The notes under the pieces: model-generated | The model's database searches: none | Seen by the model: the letters and a program-made list of their open reading frames with translations, nothing else | What the model was told of the DNA's origin: nothing | Translations under genes and position numbers: made by a program | Shown here: positions 54,042-62,870 of the stretch, piece by piece | How the letters are laid out: every line of letters starts with the position of its first letter | Position numbering within the stretch: position 1 is the stretch's first letter | Assembly (NCBI GenBank): GCA_963728985.1 | Contig: CAVSME010000006.1 | Coordinates: 62,001-126,000 of the forward strand | Source of the DNA: DASXAI01 sp963728985 | GTDB lineage: Bacteria > Actinomycetota > Acidimicrobiia > Acidimicrobiales > Ilumatobacteraceae | DNA length: 64,000 bases | Direction of reading: 5' to 3'

Positions 54042-55880
54042 TTGAGAAGAACGGCCAAGGCGGCGATCGTGCTCCTCGGCGCTTCGCTCGTCGCCGCTGC
54101 GTGCGGTGGGGACAACAAGCAGTCGAGCAGCACCACGGCGGCGGCACCGGGGACAACCGCGGCTGGCGCCGCCACAACTGCTGGCGGTGCTACCACCAGC
54201 GCCGGCGGCACCGATACGACGCTGGGGGGCAAGACCGGTGGCACCGTCACCTACTCGCTGCCCGACCACTTCACCTCGTACAACAACGGGACGGCGGAGG
54301 ACAACCTCACGTCGAACCAGTACGCCACCAACCAGGTGATCCCGAACGTCTCGTACTTCGACGACAAGGGCGGCACATCGATCAACAAGGAGCTCGTCGA
54401 CGTCCAGAAGACGAGCGACTCGCCCCTCACCGTCGTGTACAAGTTCAACCCGAAGGCGGCCTGGGATGACGGCTCGCCGATCGGGTGCGACGACATGTAC
54501 CTGTACTGGATCGCCAACAACGGCGTCCAGAAGACCACCGACGACACCGGCAAGGAGATCAGCCTCTTCGCCACGGCGTCGACCACGGGCTTCAACCAGA
54601 TCAAGTCGGTCGACTGCTCGGCCGACGGCAAGACGGTGACGTACACCTACGACACGCCGTTCTCGGACTGGCTCGGTCTCGTGACCGATCAGGGCTTCGT
54701 TCCCGCCCATGTGGTGGCGGCCAAGGCCGGGCTCGCCTCGGCGGCCGACATCCGCAAGGCGTACGAGGGCAACGACACCGCGACGCTCAAGAAGCTGGCC
54801 GACTTCTGGAACACGGGCTTCAAGACCGACAAGGGCGTCGACCCCACGGTCGACCTGTCGGGTGGTCCGTTCAAGATCTCCGAGTACGTGCCCGATCAGA
54901 GCATCACGCTGGTCCGCAACGACAAGTACTGGGGCACGCCGGCCAAGGCCGACAAGATCATCATCCGCGTCATCACCGATGACACCGCGGCCGCCCAGGC
55001 GCTTGCCAACGGCGAGGTCCAGGTCATCGCTCCCCAGCCCGACCCGGACCTGCTGAACCAGTTGCAGGGTCTGTCCGGCGTGACCACCTCGGTCAACGGC
55101 GGCTTCACGTTCGAGCACTTCGACGTGAACTTCCAGACCCCGCTGTTCCAGGACAAGGCTGTCCGCCAGGCGCTCGCCTACTGCGTGCCTCGTCAGGACA
55201 TGGTCGACAAGCTGATCAAGCCGCTCGACCCCAACGCCAAGATCCTGCAGAACCGCATGTTCGAGCCGTTCCAGGCTGCCTACAAGGACACCAGCGGTGG
55301 GGCCTACGACAAGGTCGACATCGCCAAGGCGAAGTCCACCCTCGAGGCGGCCGGCTACACCCTGAGCGGCAACGTGTATGCGAAGGGCGGCCAGAAGGTC
55401 GAGTTCAAGCTGATGCACAAGGACAACGCACGCCGCTCGTCGGAGATGCAGTTGATCCAGGCATCGTGCGCCCAGGCCGGCATCTCGGTCATCGATGACT
55501 CCGATCCGAAGTGGTCCACGCGCCTCGGCGCCGGCCAGTTCGAGGCCGTGGTCTTCGCTTGGCAGGGGAACCCGCTGCTGACCGCGCAGGTGGCCGAGTA
55601 CAAGACGCCGCCGGACAAGACCAACCTGCTGTCGAACTACCAGTACTACTCGAACCCGGAGGTCGACAAGCTGCTCGACCAGGTGGTGGGGGAGACCGAC
55701 CAGACGAAGGCAGCCGACTTGCTGAACCAGGTCGACACGATCATGTGGCAGGACTTGAACACGATCCCGCTGTTCCAGTTCCCGGACATCCTGAGCCACA
55801 GTGACCAGGTCACGAACATCGTGTACAACCCGAGCCAGCAGGGTCCCACCTGGAACATCCAGAACTGGGCGGCGGCCTGA
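54042..55880 (+). CDS. ABC transporter substrate-binding lipoprotein, family 5 (peptide type)
   Basis: Extracellular solute-binding protein, 612 residues. TTG 54042 is chosen from AGGAGG 8 nt upstream; it yields a signal peptide with Arg-Arg, a hydrophobic core and lipobox LVAAAC (Cys21). A Ser/Thr/Ala/Gly linker follows (to about residue 65), then the SBP_bac_5 domain (YKFNPKAAWDDGSPIGCDDM, FNVNF-like HFDVNFQTPLFQDKAVRQALAY). Ligand likely peptides or related; not provable. First gene of the transporter operon. Confidence 0.92.
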   Translation: MRRTAKAAIVLLGASLVAAACGGDNKQSSSTTAAAPGTTAAGAATTAGGATTSAGGTDTTLGGKTGGTVTYSLPDHFTSYNNGTAEDNLTSNQYATNQVIPNVSYFDDKGGTSINKELVDVQKTSDSPLTVVYKFNPKAAWDDGSPIGCDDMYLYWIANNGVQKTTDDTGKEISLFATASTTGFNQIKSVDCSADGKTVTYTYDTPFSDWLGLVTDQGFVPAHVVAAKAGLASAADIRKAYEGNDTATLKKLADFWNTGFKTDKGVDPTVDLSGGPFKISEYVPDQSITLVRNDKYWGTPAKADKIIIRVITDDTAAAQALANGEVQVIAPQPDPDLLNQLQGLSGVTTSVNGGFTFEHFDVNFQTPLFQDKAVRQALAYCVPRQDMVDKLIKPLDPNAKILQNRMFEPFQAAYKDTSGGAYDKVDIAKAKSTLEAAGYTLSGNVYAKGGQKVEFKLMHKDNARRSSEMQLIQASCAQAGISVIDDSDPKWSTRLGAGQFEAVVFAWQGNPLLTAQVAEYKTPPDKTNLLSNYQYYSNPEVDKLLDQVVGETDQTKAADLLNQVDTIMWQDLNTIPLFQFPDILSHSDQVTNIVYNPSQQGPTWNIQNWAAA

Positions 55881-55929
55881 CCCATCCACGGGCTCGCCAA
55901 CGAGCCAGTGAACGCTAGGAATACGCTGA

Positions 55930-55957
55930 TGGGGCCGGGCCGCCAGGCCCGGCCCCA
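55930..55957 (+). terminator. Stem-loop between binding protein and permease genes
   Basis: TGGGGCCGGGCC (55930-55941), GCCA, GGCCCGGCCCCA (55946-55957): perfect 12-bp stem. There is no T run. It probably acts as partial terminator or RNA-stabilising stem so the binding protein is made in excess over the permeases. Confidence 0.65.
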
Positions 55958-56016
55958 CGGCCATCACGCCACACAAGCGGCCCGGCACCGTCCGGGTCCA
56001 GAACCCGAGGACGCCG

Positions 56017-57180
56017 ATGTTCCTCTTCATCGTTCGGCGGTTGCTGATCGCGATCCCGATCCTCATCTTGTCGTCGGTGCTGGTGTTCGTTCTGGTGGTG
56101 AACGCCGGTGATCCGCTGGAGAACCTTCGCAGCCGCCCGAACAGCCAGCAGCTGATCGAGCAGAAGACGTCGGCGTACCACCTCGACCAGCCGGTCGCCC
56201 AGCGCTACCTCACGTGGGCCAAAGGCGTCCTCCACGGCGACTTCGGCGTGGACGCCACCGGCCAGGAAGTGCGCCCGAAGCTCATGCGGGCCCTCTGGAT
56301 CACGATGCGCCTCGTCATCGCGGCGGCGCTCATCGCCGTCGTCCTGGGGATCACCGTGGGGGTGATCAGCGCGATACGCCAGTACACCCTCTTCGACTAC
56401 GGGGCGACGTTCTTGGCGTTCCTCTTCTTCGCCATGCCGGTGTTCTGGTTCGCCGTGCTCCTCAAAGAGTTCGGGGCCATCAAGCTCAACGACTGGCTCC
56501 AGCATCCGGGCGTCTCGATCATCGCCGCCGTCATCCTCGTCGCCGTCTGCGCCGGCCTGGCCTCGATCATCTTCAACCTCGGCGAGAAGCGCTCGCGCCG
56601 GCGGGGGCGGATGGCCGCCGTCGGTGGCGCGGCGTTCGGCGCGGTGCTCGTGGCCGTCCTGGCCACCTGGTTCGGCAACCACAACTTCACCCGCTGGATC
56701 TCGACGATCGGGCCGGAGTCGCCCAACTTCACGGGCTCGTTCTTCGCCCGCGTGGGGGATCTCGCCGGCCACATGATCCTGCCCACCATCACCCTCGCCG
56801 TCATCAGCTTCGCCACCTACAGCCGGTTCCAGCGGGCATCGCTGCTCGACACGCTCTCGTCGGACTACGTGCGCACGGCGAGGGCCAAGGGTCTGTCCAA
56901 CAAACGGGTGGTCTTCCGCCACGCGTTCCGTACGGCGCTCATCCCGGTGGTCACGCTGATGGCCATCGATTTCGGCATCCTGCTGGGCGGCGCGATCATC
57001 ACCGAGACGGTCTTCCAGTGGAGAGGAATGGGCACGCTCTTCTACAACGCCATCCTCCGCGACATCGACGTCAACACCGCGATGGCCTGCCTCATGGTGA
57101 CGGCGACGCTCGTGATCGTCTTCAACATCCTCGCCGACATCGCCTACGCCTACCTCGATCCGAGGATCCGAATTGACTGA
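56017..57180 (+). CDS. ABC transporter permease, DppB/OppB family
   Basis: 387 residues. N-terminal FIVRRLLIAIPILILSSVLVFVLV, then the BPD_transp_1 domain with SDYVRTARAKGLSNKRVVFRHAFRTALIPVVTL (EAA-type loop contacting the ATPases) and GGAIITETVFQWRGMG. An extra segment of about 100 residues with two hydrophobic stretches (about 170-230) sits mid-protein and is unusual for DppB. Overlaps the next gene by 8 bp. Confidence 0.93.
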   Translation: MFLFIVRRLLIAIPILILSSVLVFVLVVNAGDPLENLRSRPNSQQLIEQKTSAYHLDQPVAQRYLTWAKGVLHGDFGVDATGQEVRPKLMRALWITMRLVIAAALIAVVLGITVGVISAIRQYTLFDYGATFLAFLFFAMPVFWFAVLLKEFGAIKLNDWLQHPGVSIIAAVILVAVCAGLASIIFNLGEKRSRRRGRMAAVGGAAFGAVLVAVLATWFGNHNFTRWISTIGPESPNFTGSFFARVGDLAGHMILPTITLAVISFATYSRFQRASLLDTLSSDYVRTARAKGLSNKRVVFRHAFRTALIPVVTLMAIDFGILLGGAIITETVFQWRGMGTLFYNAILRDIDVNTAMACLMVTATLVIVFNILADIAYAYLDPRIRID

Positions 57181-58174
57181 CTACGGTCCCCGCCCCGGCC
57201 CTCGCGACACGCTGCGGCGCGCTGTCGGCACCAGCGGGGCGTCCACCATCCAGCTCGAGCCGCAGGACGCGCTCGCAGACGGCGAGGCGCCGCTCGGCCC
57301 CGAGCGGGAGTTCACCGTGGAGGCCCGCAGCCAGTGGAAGATGGTGCTGCGCCGCTTCACCCGCCACAAGCTGGCCATGGCCAGCTTGCTGGTGTTCGTC
57401 CTCGTCACGCTGCTGGCCTTCGTCGGCGCCCGGATCTGGAAGTACGACTACAAGACGGTGACCCCCGACGCCAGCCAGGCGCCGTCCTGGGAGCATCCCT
57501 TCGGCACCGACGATCTCGGCCACGACTACTTCGCCCAGGTCCTGCGGGGGGCCCAGAAGTCCATCGAGATCGCCCTCATCGTGGCCCTCCTGGCCACGTT
57601 CATGGGTGTTCTCATCGGCGCCATCTCCGGGTACTTCCGGGGCTGGGTCGACACCGGCCTCATGCGGTTCGTCGATCTCCTACTGACCATTCCCGTGATC
57701 GCCATCGCCGCCTGTCTCGGCCGCGCCCTCGGTGGCGGCGACTGGTGGCTGCTGTCGTTCATCCTCGCCGCCGTGCTGTGGACCACCACGGCGCGGATCA
57801 TCAGAGGGGAGTTCCTCTCCTTACGCGAGAAAGAGTTCGTCGAGGCGGCGAGAGCCATCGGCGCCAAGGACAGCCGCATCATCTTCAAGCACATGCTGCC
57901 CAACGTGGTCGGTCCGATGATCGTGTCGGCCACCTTGGTGGTCGCCACCGCCATCCTCTACGAGACGGCGCTGAGCTACCTCGGCCTCGGCGTGAAGCGG
58001 CCCGACACGTCACTGGGCCTGCTCGTGTCGGACTTCCAGCGCTCGTTCCAGACCCGCCCGTGGCTGTTCTGGTTCCCCGGCCTGTTCATCATCATCATCG
58101 CCCTGAGCGTGAACTTCATCGGTGACGGTCTGCGGGACGCGTTCGACCCGAAGCAGACCCGGGTCCGCGCCTGA
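57173..58174 (+). CDS. ABC transporter permease, DppC/OppC family
   Basis: 333 residues. OppC_N segment WKMVLRRFTRHKLAMASLLVFVLVTLLAFVG, HPFGTDDLGHDYFAQVLRGAQKSIEIAL, and the coupling loop EFVEAARAIGAKDSRIIFKHMLPNVVGPMIV. TTG start 57173 overlaps dppB; ends with TGATG overlap to the ATPase gene. Confidence 0.93.
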   Translation: MTDYGPRPGPRDTLRRAVGTSGASTIQLEPQDALADGEAPLGPEREFTVEARSQWKMVLRRFTRHKLAMASLLVFVLVTLLAFVGARIWKYDYKTVTPDASQAPSWEHPFGTDDLGHDYFAQVLRGAQKSIEIALIVALLATFMGVLIGAISGYFRGWVDTGLMRFVDLLLTIPVIAIAACLGRALGGGDWWLLSFILAAVLWTTTARIIRGEFLSLREKEFVEAARAIGAKDSRIIFKHMLPNVVGPMIVSATLVVATAILYETALSYLGLGVKRPDTSLGLLVSDFQRSFQTRPWLFWFPGLFIIIIALSVNFIGDGLRDAFDPKQTRVRA

Positions 58175-59190
58175 TGACCGAGCTGCTCGAGGTCGAAGAC
58201 CTCCGCGTCGACTTCCCGACTGACGACGGCATCGTCCACGCCGTGCGGGGCGTGAGCTACACCCTGGCGCCGGGCGAGGTGCTCGGCATCGTGGGTGAGT
58301 CCGGCTCGGGCAAGTCGGTCACGTCGCTGGCGATCATGGGGTTGCTGCCGCCCAGTGCGAGGGTGCGGGGTTCGATCAAGTTCCGCGGTGAGGAGCTGGT
58401 GGGGCGCAAGTCGTCGGAGCTGAAGGGCTTCCGGGGGCGGCGGATCGCCATGATCTTCCAGGACCCCATGACGTCGATGAACCCCGTGTACACCGTGGGC
58501 TGGCAGCTGTCGGAGGCGGTGCTCGCGCACCACGACGTGTCGAAGAAGGAGGCGTGGAACCGGGCGGTGGCCATGCTCGACCTCGTCGGCATCCCGAACG
58601 CCAAGGACCGGGCCAACGCCTACCCGCACGAGTTCTCCGGCGGCATGCGCCAGCGGGCCATGATCGCCATGGCCGTGTGCAACGACCCTGACGTGATCAT
58701 CGCCGACGAGCCCACGACGGCGCTCGACGTCACCGTGCAGGCGCAGATCCTGGAGACGCTCGAGGCCATCAAGGAGCGCACCAGCGCCGCCATCGTCCTG
58801 ATCACCCACGACCTCGGTGTCGTTGCCGGCATGGTCGACAAGATGCTGGTGATGTACGCCGGCTCGGTGGTGGAGTCGGGCACCGTCGACGACGTGTTCG
58901 AGACGCCGCGCATGCCGTACACCGTGGGCCTGCTCGGCTCCATCCCAAGCGTCGACAGCCACGGGCAGCCGCTCACCCCGATCCGGGGGGCGCCGCCGTC
59001 GCTCATCAACCTGCCGCCCGGGTGCCCCTTCTCGCCGCGGTGCCCGCTCGTGCAGGAGGACTGCCTGCACGTCGAGCCCCCGCTCGACGTCACCGAGTCG
59101 GTCGAGCACCAGGCCGCCTGCCTCCACTGGCAGGAGGTCGCCGCCTTCGACGACCCGCGGACGTTGTTCACGACCGTGAGCGAGGTCTGA
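58174..59190 (+). CDS. ABC transporter ATPase, DppD/OppD family
   Basis: 338 residues. Walker A GIVGESGSGKSVTSLA, Q-loop MIFQDPMTSMNP, signature PHEFSGGMRQRAMIA, Walker B VIIADEPTTALDVT, H-loop LITHDLG. The C-terminal oligopeptide-transporter region has Cys-rich LPPGCPFSPRCPLVQEDC. Overlaps its neighbours by 1 bp each. Confidence 0.95.
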   Translation: MTELLEVEDLRVDFPTDDGIVHAVRGVSYTLAPGEVLGIVGESGSGKSVTSLAIMGLLPPSARVRGSIKFRGEELVGRKSSELKGFRGRRIAMIFQDPMTSMNPVYTVGWQLSEAVLAHHDVSKKEAWNRAVAMLDLVGIPNAKDRANAYPHEFSGGMRQRAMIAMAVCNDPDVIIADEPTTALDVTVQAQILETLEAIKERTSAAIVLITHDLGVVAGMVDKMLVMYAGSVVESGTVDDVFETPRMPYTVGLLGSIPSVDSHGQPLTPIRGAPPSLINLPPGCPFSPRCPLVQEDCLHVEPPLDVTESVEHQAACLHWQEVAAFDDPRTLFTTVSEV

Positions 59191-60224
59191 TGGCGACGAC
59201 GACCGACACGCTGGCAGCGGGCGCCGACGAGTCCGCACAGCGCCCGGTCATCGAGGTGCGCGACCTGGTCAAGAACTTCCCCATCCGGGGCGGTGGTCTC
59301 ATCCGCCGGGTCGTCGCCCAGGTGCAGGCCGTCTCCGGGCTCAGCTTCAACCTCTACCCGCGCGAGACGCTCGGCCTGGTGGGCGAGTCGGGCTGCGGGA
59401 AGTCGACGACGGGCCGGGCCGTGCTGCAGCTCCACCGGCCCACCTCGGGCTCGGTGAAGTTCGAGGGCAGAGAGCTCACACAGCTGTCGACCCGCCAGCT
59501 GCGGCCGCTGCGGCGGGATCTGCAGATCGTCTTCCAGGATCCGTACGCCTCGCTGAACCCGCGCTTGCCGGTCAACGACGTCATCGCCGAGCCCCTCAAG
59601 GTGCACGGGCTCTACAAGCCCGGCGGTGCCGATCACGTGGCCGAGCTCCTGCGGCTGGTCGGCCTCAACCCCGAGCACGGGAACCGGTATCCGCACGAAT
59701 TCTCTGGCGGGCAGCGCCAGCGCGTCGGCATCGCCCGGGCGCTGTCGCTCGATCCGAAGGTGATCGTGCTCGACGAGCCGGTCTCCGCCCTCGACGTCTC
59801 GGTGCAGGCCGGCGTGGTGAACCTCCTCGAGGATCTGCAGGCCCGGCTCGGGCTGGCGTACCTCTTCGTGGCCCACGACCTGTCGGTGGTGCGCCACATC
59901 GCCGACCGGGTGGCGGTCATGTACCTGGGCAAGATCGTGGAGATCGGGGCACGTGATGCCGTCTACGACCGGCCCGCCCACCCCTACACGCAGGCGCTGC
60001 TCTCGGCGGTGCCTGTGCCGAACCCCAAGGTGGAGCGGCAGCGCAAGCGGATCGTGCTCACGGGCGACGTGCCGTCACCGGTCAACCCGCCGTCGGGGTG
60101 CCGGTTCCGGACCCGCTGCTGGAAGGCGCAGGAGATCTGCGCCGAGGAGGAGCCCGAGCTGGTCGATCGGGGCCAGGGCCACCCGGCGGCCTGCCACTTC
60201 GCCGAGGTCGTCGAGGTCGTCTGA
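59190..60224 (+). CDS. ABC transporter ATPase, DppF/OppF family
   Basis: 344 residues. Walker A GLVGESGCGKSTTGRA, Q-loop IVFQDPYASLNPR, signature PHEFSGGQRQRVGIA, Walker B VIVLDEPVSALDVS, H-loop FVAHDLSVVRHIAD; C-terminal PSGCRFRTRCWKAQEIC. Partners DppD as heterodimer. ATG 59190 lies in the dppD stop. Last gene of the operon. Confidence 0.95.
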   Translation: MATTTDTLAAGADESAQRPVIEVRDLVKNFPIRGGGLIRRVVAQVQAVSGLSFNLYPRETLGLVGESGCGKSTTGRAVLQLHRPTSGSVKFEGRELTQLSTRQLRPLRRDLQIVFQDPYASLNPRLPVNDVIAEPLKVHGLYKPGGADHVAELLRLVGLNPEHGNRYPHEFSGGQRQRVGIARALSLDPKVIVLDEPVSALDVSVQAGVVNLLEDLQARLGLAYLFVAHDLSVVRHIADRVAVMYLGKIVEIGARDAVYDRPAHPYTQALLSAVPVPNPKVERQRKRIVLTGDVPSPVNPPSGCRFRTRCWKAQEICAEEEPELVDRGQGHPAACHFAEVVEVV

Positions 60225-60279
60225 GCTCGTCTTGGCCAAGCGCCCCGGCGGTGATCGTTCGGGAGCTGGTCCGGTCCGG

Positions 60280-60285
60280 TAGCGT
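60280..60285 (+). promoter_or_regulatory. -10 box TAGCGT for secG
   Basis: TAGCGT, 8 nt, GTG 60294. Confidence 0.5.
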
Positions 60286-60293
60286 GGTTCGCC

Positions 60294-60530
60294 GTGCACG
60301 GCCTCGTGACCTGGATCACCAGCATCATCTGGTTGGTCTCCACCTTCGCCATGATCGGTGGGATCCTGCTGCACAGTGGCCGTGGCGGCGGTCTGTCGGA
60401 CATGTTCGGCGGCGGCGGTGGCGCCGCCCTCGGGTCGACCGCTGCCGAGCGCAACCTCAACCGCATCACGATGGTCTTCGCCACCGTGTGGGTGTTCTCC
60501 ACGGTCGGCCTGGGCCTGTTGCTCACCTGA
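60294..60530 (+). CDS. secG: Preprotein translocase subunit SecG
   Basis: 78 residues with two membrane helices (WITSIIWLVSTFAMIGGILL; ITMVFATVWVFSTVGLGLLL) joined by a Gly-rich loop HSGRGGGLSDMFGGGGG. Part of SecYEG. It commonly follows tpiA in actinobacteria; here the ABC operon lies between them. Confidence 0.93.
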   Translation: MHGLVTWITSIIWLVSTFAMIGGILLHSGRGGGLSDMFGGGGGAALGSTAAERNLNRITMVFATVWVFSTVGLGLLLT

Positions 60531-60557
60531 GGGGCGCGCTAGAGTTTCGGTCCCCAC

Positions 60558-60641
60558 GTCGGAGTGGCGGAATAGGCAGACGCGCTAGGTTGAGGGCCTA
60601 GTCCACGCAAGTGGGTGGGGGTTCAAGTCCCCCCTCCGACA
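60558..60641 (+). tRNA. tRNA-Leu, anticodon GAG
   Basis: Acceptor GTCGGAG (60558-60564) pairs with CTCCGAC (60634-60640), discriminator A. Anticodon stem CTAGG/CCTAG encloses TTGAGGG, giving GAG (reads CUC). Long variable arm as in class II. No encoded CCA. A recombinase relic lies directly downstream. Confidence 0.95.
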
Positions 60642-60691
60642 CGCAAACGTGCAGGTCAGGCGCTATCTCGGCCAGTCCGCACGAACGGTTC

Positions 60692-61762
60692 TTGCGCTCG
60701 ACGGCCGGTTCTGGGAATCGCCGCAGGATCGCAACGCAATCTTCGCAACGCGCCGAGCGTCCTGAGACCCGGTTCTGGTCTCGCGTCCAGCAGGGCAGGG
60801 GGTGCTGGGAATGGCAGGGCGCGCGCGGTGCCGACGGCTACGGAGCCCTGCGCTGGGAGGGCCGGTCCGAGCGTTCCCACCGCGTCGCTTGGCTGCTGAC
60901 CAATGGGCCGATTCCCGATCGGCACAATGTGCTGCAGTCATGCACCAACCGCGCGTGCTGTCGACCCGAGCATCTTCAGCTGCGGGCGCCGACAGTGGAC
61001 GACCCCGTGGCGCGAGCCAAGGTCGCCCGCCGACGTAGCGCGAAGTCGGTCGCCGGTCGAGGTCACTTGGAGCAGCGCGCGCCGGATGGTTGGAGGCTGG
61101 TGGTCTACCGGGGCCGCGATCCCGAGACCGGACGTATGCGGTACGAACGACCCTCGTTTCGAGGTACGGAGGAGGATGCTCAGGTTGCGCTGGCACGGCT
61201 CATCGTGGACATGGCGGAGGCCGGCTTCGAGCTCGACCCACGGAAGCTGAGTGTCGGCGAGGTACTCGACCTCTGGTATCAGCAAGTTGCGCCCGAGCGG
61301 TTCGCCGCTCTGCGAGTCCGTCGGCCCGCCGGCGGTCATGGCCGAGACTTCGCACGAAGGCCTTCGAGGAGTACGTCCTTGGCGGAGTTCGCCTCTTCGG
61401 GTTCGAGGGGCTCCCGGCGGTGCGTCCAGCCCCTCCCATCCACCCTGAACGTGGTAGGCGCGACGCCAGAGGGTGGCGTGCGAATCGGATGGGAGGTACC
61501 CGCCGTGCCACTGCGCGTGAGTTCATTGCGTACGACGCCGCGTCGTCGTACCGTTCAGTTGCAGGCGCAACGATCCGGGGACGTCGCATGCCCACAAGGG
61601 ACGCACCGTGCAACGCGAGCGCCGTCTGTTGAGTTCACCGCACTGACGCCCGACGAGTTCCGCGCCGCGATCATGCGTGGCGAGCTACGGGGGACACCGG
61701 AGCTGCTCTTCGTGCTCCGCAAGATGTATCTCGTCGGCTTCGCCGCCGCGCAAGCGTCGTGA
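60692..61762 (+). pseudogene. HNH-endonuclease / tyrosine-recombinase N-terminal relic next to tRNA-Leu
   Basis: From TTG 60692 the frame reads an HNH_3-like domain (ETRFWSRVQQGRGCWEWQG, GYGALRWEG, HRVAWLLTNGPIPDRHNVLQSC, CCRPEHL). The central His is Gln. From about residue 125 it continues with an integrase arm/core-binding start (HLEQRAPDGWRLVVYRGRDPETGRMRYE, SVGEVLDLWYQQVAPERFA). After about 61310 no recombinase sequence is recognisable and no catalytic R-H-R-Y is seen. The in-frame GTG at 60611 lies in the tRNA and is rejected. Likely remnant of an integrated element. Confidence 0.55.
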
Positions 61763-62335
61763 GGACTCCCACTCGGAGCGAGTGATCGCGTACTCGACGT
61801 CGCCGTGCTCGTCCCCCTCGATGCGCACCGGCCAGTCGGAGGGGAACTCGCGGATCAGGCGCATGCCGGCCTTCTCCATCACTCGCCGGGAACCGATGTG
61901 CACGGCCATCGTCTCGGCGTACACGCGGGTGATTGCCGTGTTCGCGAACCCGTGGTGGATCAGCGCGATCGAGCCCTCGGTGCCGTAGCCCTTTCCCCAC
62001 GCCGACGACACCAGCCGATAGCCGAGCTCCGGCTCGTCGGCGGGCGCGCCCTCGTGGGCGCGGAAGTGGAACCAGCCGAGGAAGCGTCCGGTCTCGTTCT
62101 CGATCGCGGCCCAGAACCCGAAGTACGGCGTGCCCTCGTACCGGCGCCAGTGCTCGATGGTCGCGAGCGCCTCGTCGCGGCTGACGGGCTCGCCGTCCTC
62201 GACGAAGCGGCGGACCGCTGGATCGAGGTCGAGCGCGAGCAGATCCTCGGCATCGTCGACGGTGAAGCGGCGCAGCGTCATCCGTGCCGTCTCGATGCTC
62301 ACGCCGGCAGCCTCGCGCGACAACCGAGCGCTCAT
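61685..62335 (-). CDS. GNAT-family N-acetyltransferase, RimJ/RimL type
   Basis: 216 residues. ARMTLRRFTVDDAEDLLALD, GRFLGWFHFRAHEG, ELGYRLVSSAWGKGYGTEGSIALIHHGF (acetyl-CoA loop), RVYAETMAVHIGSRRVMEKAGMRL. Typical of small-molecule or ribosomal-protein acetyltransferases; substrate unknown. ATG 62335 is used; a GTG (VSIETARM) about 24 bp further in is possible. The last 25 residues overlap the relic on the other strand and are atypical. Confidence 0.85.
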   Translation of the reverse strand: MSARLSREAAGVSIETARMTLRRFTVDDAEDLLALDLDPAVRRFVEDGEPVSRDEALATIEHWRRYEGTPYFGFWAAIENETGRFLGWFHFRAHEGAPADEPELGYRLVSSAWGKGYGTEGSIALIHHGFANTAITRVYAETMAVHIGSRRVMEKAGMRLIREFPSDWPVRIEGDEHGDVEYAITRSEWESSRRLRGGEADEIHLAEHEEQLRCPP

Positions 62336-62370
62336 CGCGGGTGCCGGGCAGGGGTCGGGCGGCAGGGGGG

Positions 62371-62400
62371 TTGCCGGAGCAACGATCTGCGTCCTATAGT
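62371..62400 (+). promoter_or_regulatory. Two-box promoter for the phasin-like gene
   Basis: TTGCCG (62371-62376), 18-nt spacer, TATAGT (62395-62400). The -35 box is inside GTTGC-CGGA-GCAAC, an inverted repeat that could be an operator, with another GCAAC after the -10. The leader is about 65 nt. Confidence 0.55.
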
Positions 62401-62471
62401 TAGCAACGCAGGGCGTTTGCTTCAGCGCATGTGGCCATTGGCCGCGCCCGATCCCCCGAAAGGTGCCTCTC

Positions 62472-62849
62472 ATGCCTAGTACCGCTGCCATCGACCAGAT
62501 CACCAAGGCCCAAGACTGGGCCCTCGAGCGGATGAAGGCGAACCAAGAGCAGGTGATCGAGCTCAACAAGAAGATCGCGTCGCTCGTAGAGAAGCTGCCA
62601 AAGGTGAAGGTGCCCTTCGCCGACCGGCTGCCCGACCAGAACGCCGCCGTGAGCCGGTACTTCGACTTCGTGGCGAAGTCCACCCAGGCGAACCGCGACT
62701 TCGCTACTGCCATCGTGGGCGTTTGGACCGGCCTCGACGACACCACGGCGCCCAAGGCGGCGGCCAAGCCCCGCACGGCCGCCAAGCCCCGCACGGCGGC
62801 CAAGGCCCGCACGGCGGCCAAGCCCCGCACGGCCACCAAGGCCAGTTGA
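62472..62849 (+). CDS. Phasin-like helical protein with basic Ala-Lys-Pro-Arg tail
   Basis: 125 residues. Residues 1-95 are amphipathic helix (IDQITKAQDWALERMKANQEQVIELNKKIASLVEKL, NRDFATAIVGVW) like polyester-granule phasins. The tail has four repeats of AAKPRT/AAKART (18-bp DNA repeats at about 62755-62835), resembling the Lys/Ala/Pro tails of actinobacterial HBHA and histone-like proteins. ATG 62472 is chosen from AAAGG upstream. A granule-to-DNA tether or DNA-binding role is inference. Confidence 0.65.
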   Translation: MPSTAAIDQITKAQDWALERMKANQEQVIELNKKIASLVEKLPKVKVPFADRLPDQNAAVSRYFDFVAKSTQANRDFATAIVGVWTGLDDTTAPKAAAKPRTAAKPRTAAKARTAAKPRTATKAS

Positions 62850-62870
62850 TCGTTCGGATCGCCGATTGTC

